Assembly: GCF_006088715.1 (NCBI RefSeq)
Contig: NZ_CP030771.1
Coordinates: 6,777,501 to 6,841,500, forward strand
Source: Streptomyces sp. YIM 121038
GTDB taxonomy: Bacteria > Actinomycetota > Actinomycetes > Streptomycetales > Streptomycetaceae
Direction: 5' to 3'
DNA length: 64,000 nt
Below the pieces are notes generated by a model. The model did no database searches, had not been told where the DNA came from, and saw only the letters and a program-made list of their open reading frames with translations. Each line of letters opens with the position of its first letter. The stretch's first letter is position 1. Positions 63,277-64,000 of the stretch are shown piece by piece. Made by a program: the position numbers and the translations under genes.

Positions 63277-63786
63277 ATGAGCACCACCCAGAGCGAGAGG
63301 CTGCGGGAACTGCTGGAACCGCTCGTCAGCTCCCAGGACCTGGATCTCGAAGAGATCGAAGTGGCCTCGGTCGGACGCAAGCGGGTGCTGCGAGTCGTCG
63401 TCGACTCCGAGGACGGCGTGGATCTGGACCGCATCGCGGATGTGAGCCGTGCGCTCTCCGCGAAGCTCGACGAGACCGACGCGATGGGCGAGGGTGAGTA
63501 CACCCTGGAGGTCGGTTCCCCGGGCGCCGAGCGCCCGCTCAAGGAGCAGCGCCACTACGAGCGCGCCATCGGGCGCCTCGCCCGCATCCAGCCCGCCGAC
63601 GGCGCCGACGTGGTCGCGCGCATCGTCGGGGTGGACGACGAGGGCGTCGACCTGGAGGTGCCCGGCGTGAAGGGGCGCAAGCCCACCGCCCGCAGGCTGG
63701 CCTTCGGCGACATCGTCAAGGCGCGCGTGGAAGTCGAGTTCAGCCGCAAGGACGACAAGAACATGAAGGAAGAGGAGGAGGCGTAG
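63277..63786 (+). CDS. rimP: Ribosome maturation factor RimP
   Basis: 169 residues. RimP assists maturation of the 30S subunit. The N-terminal domain shows LDLEEIEVASVGRKRVLRVVVDSEDGVDLDRIADVSRAL and EVGSPGAERPL; the C-terminal SH3-like domain follows, with an acidic-basic tail DDKNMKEEEEA. The ATG is preceded by CGAGGAG (63262-63268). TTGACC at 63222-63227 could be the -35 element. The nusA GTG begins 2 bp after its stop, the conserved rimP-nusA operon order. Confidence 0.97.
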   Translation: MSTTQSERLRELLEPLVSSQDLDLEEIEVASVGRKRVLRVVVDSEDGVDLDRIADVSRALSAKLDETDAMGEGEYTLEVGSPGAERPLKEQRHYERAIGRLARIQPADGADVVARIVGVDDEGVDLEVPGVKGRKPTARRLAFGDIVKARVEVEFSRKDDKNMKEEEEA

Positions 63787-63788
63787 CC

Positions 63789-64000
63789 GTGGACATCGAC
63801 ATGAGTGCCCTGCGGGGCCTGGTGCGGGAGAAGGAGATCTCCTTCGACCTGCTGGTCGAGGCGATCGAGTCGGCCCTCCTCATCGCCTACCACCGCACCG
63901 AGGGAAGCCGCCGCCACGCGCGCGTGAAGCTCGACCGGGAGACCGGGCACGTGACGGTCTGGGCGAAGGAGGACCCGGAGGACATCGAGGAGGGCCAGGA
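63789..64000 (+). CDS. nusA: Transcription elongation/termination factor NusA, 3' end outside window
   Basis: The first 70 codons are visible from the GTG at 63789: MDIDMSALRGLVREKEISFD, then LLVEAIESALLIAYHRTEG, the N-terminal RNA polymerase-binding domain of NusA. An in-frame ATG at 63801 is an alternative start. The S1 and KH domains lie beyond the window. NusA modulates pausing, antitermination and termination. Placement directly after rimP confirms the assignment. Confidence 0.95.
   Translation, partial: MDIDMSALRGLVREKEISFDLLVEAIESALLIAYHRTEGSRRHARVKLDRETGHVTVWAKEDPEDIEEGQ

Overview
This window is a stretch of Streptomyces chromosome. The evidence is very high GC with C or G in almost every third codon position, the sporulation sigma factor gene whiG, dispersed repeats of the type seen in Streptomyces intergenic DNA, frequent 1-4 bp ATGA/GTGA gene overlaps, and a gene order (dprA-whiG-rpsB-tsf-pyrH-frr-cdsA-rlmN ... 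dxr-rseP-ispG ... proS ... rimP-nusA) that I recall from the Streptomyces coelicolor core chromosome. No rRNA, tRNA, CRISPR array, insertion sequence, prophage or complete biosynthetic cluster was seen. The first gene (comM-like) lacks its 5' end and the last (nusA) lacks its 3' end.

Layout. 1-11.4 kb: competence-like DNA-processing genes, whiG, a TetR regulator and an M23-type secreted protein, then the translation/lipid block rpsB-tsf-pyrH-frr-cdsA-rlmN. 11.5-15.5 kb: a TPP riboswitch followed by a complete thiamine-type ABC importer (thiB-thiP-thiQ). 15.5-20.3 kb: a mycothiol-dependent isomerase-like protein, a LOG-family protein whose C-terminus is encoded by a dispersed repeat, a VOC protein and a two-gene ABC exporter. 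20.4-49 kb: a polyamine/GABA catabolic region. It contains a class III aminotransferase, an Lrp regulator, two gamma-aminobutyraldehyde-type dehydrogenases, two PotD-like binding proteins, PotABC, a PuuB-like amine oxidoreductase, GabT, a PucR regulator and a further aldehyde dehydrogenase. Within it sit a block of unrelated accessory genes at 25-31 kb (TetR/SDR, HxlR/reductase, methyltransferase/GDPD, deaminase, NADAR protein) and a chitinase/PAP2/unknown membrane ATPase group at 39-45.6 kb. 49-55 kb: an acyl-CoA dehydrogenase, then the isoprenoid genes dxr and ispG flanking rseP. 55.2-57.6 kb: a repeat-rich gene-free interval and a secreted fucosidase-like hydrolase. 57.6-64 kb: two acetyltransferases, proS, a degenerate aminoglycoside-phosphotransferase-like protein, a ferritin-like/lipoprotein pair, rimP and nusA.

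How the genes work together. The polyamine region can be read as a pathway: uptake (PotABCD plus an extra PotD), amine oxidation or transamination to an aminoaldehyde, oxidation to GABA, transamination by GabT to succinic semialdehyde, and oxidation to succinate. Lrp and PucR proteins are the local candidate regulators. I did not find one clear, self-contained, previously undescribed system. The best leads are the repeat-derived ends of two proteins (LOG C-terminus, chitinase signal peptide), a predicted Shine-Dalgarno-sequestering hairpin downstream of the TPP riboswitch, the membrane P-loop ATPase at 43.5 kb, and several enzymes with altered catalytic motifs.
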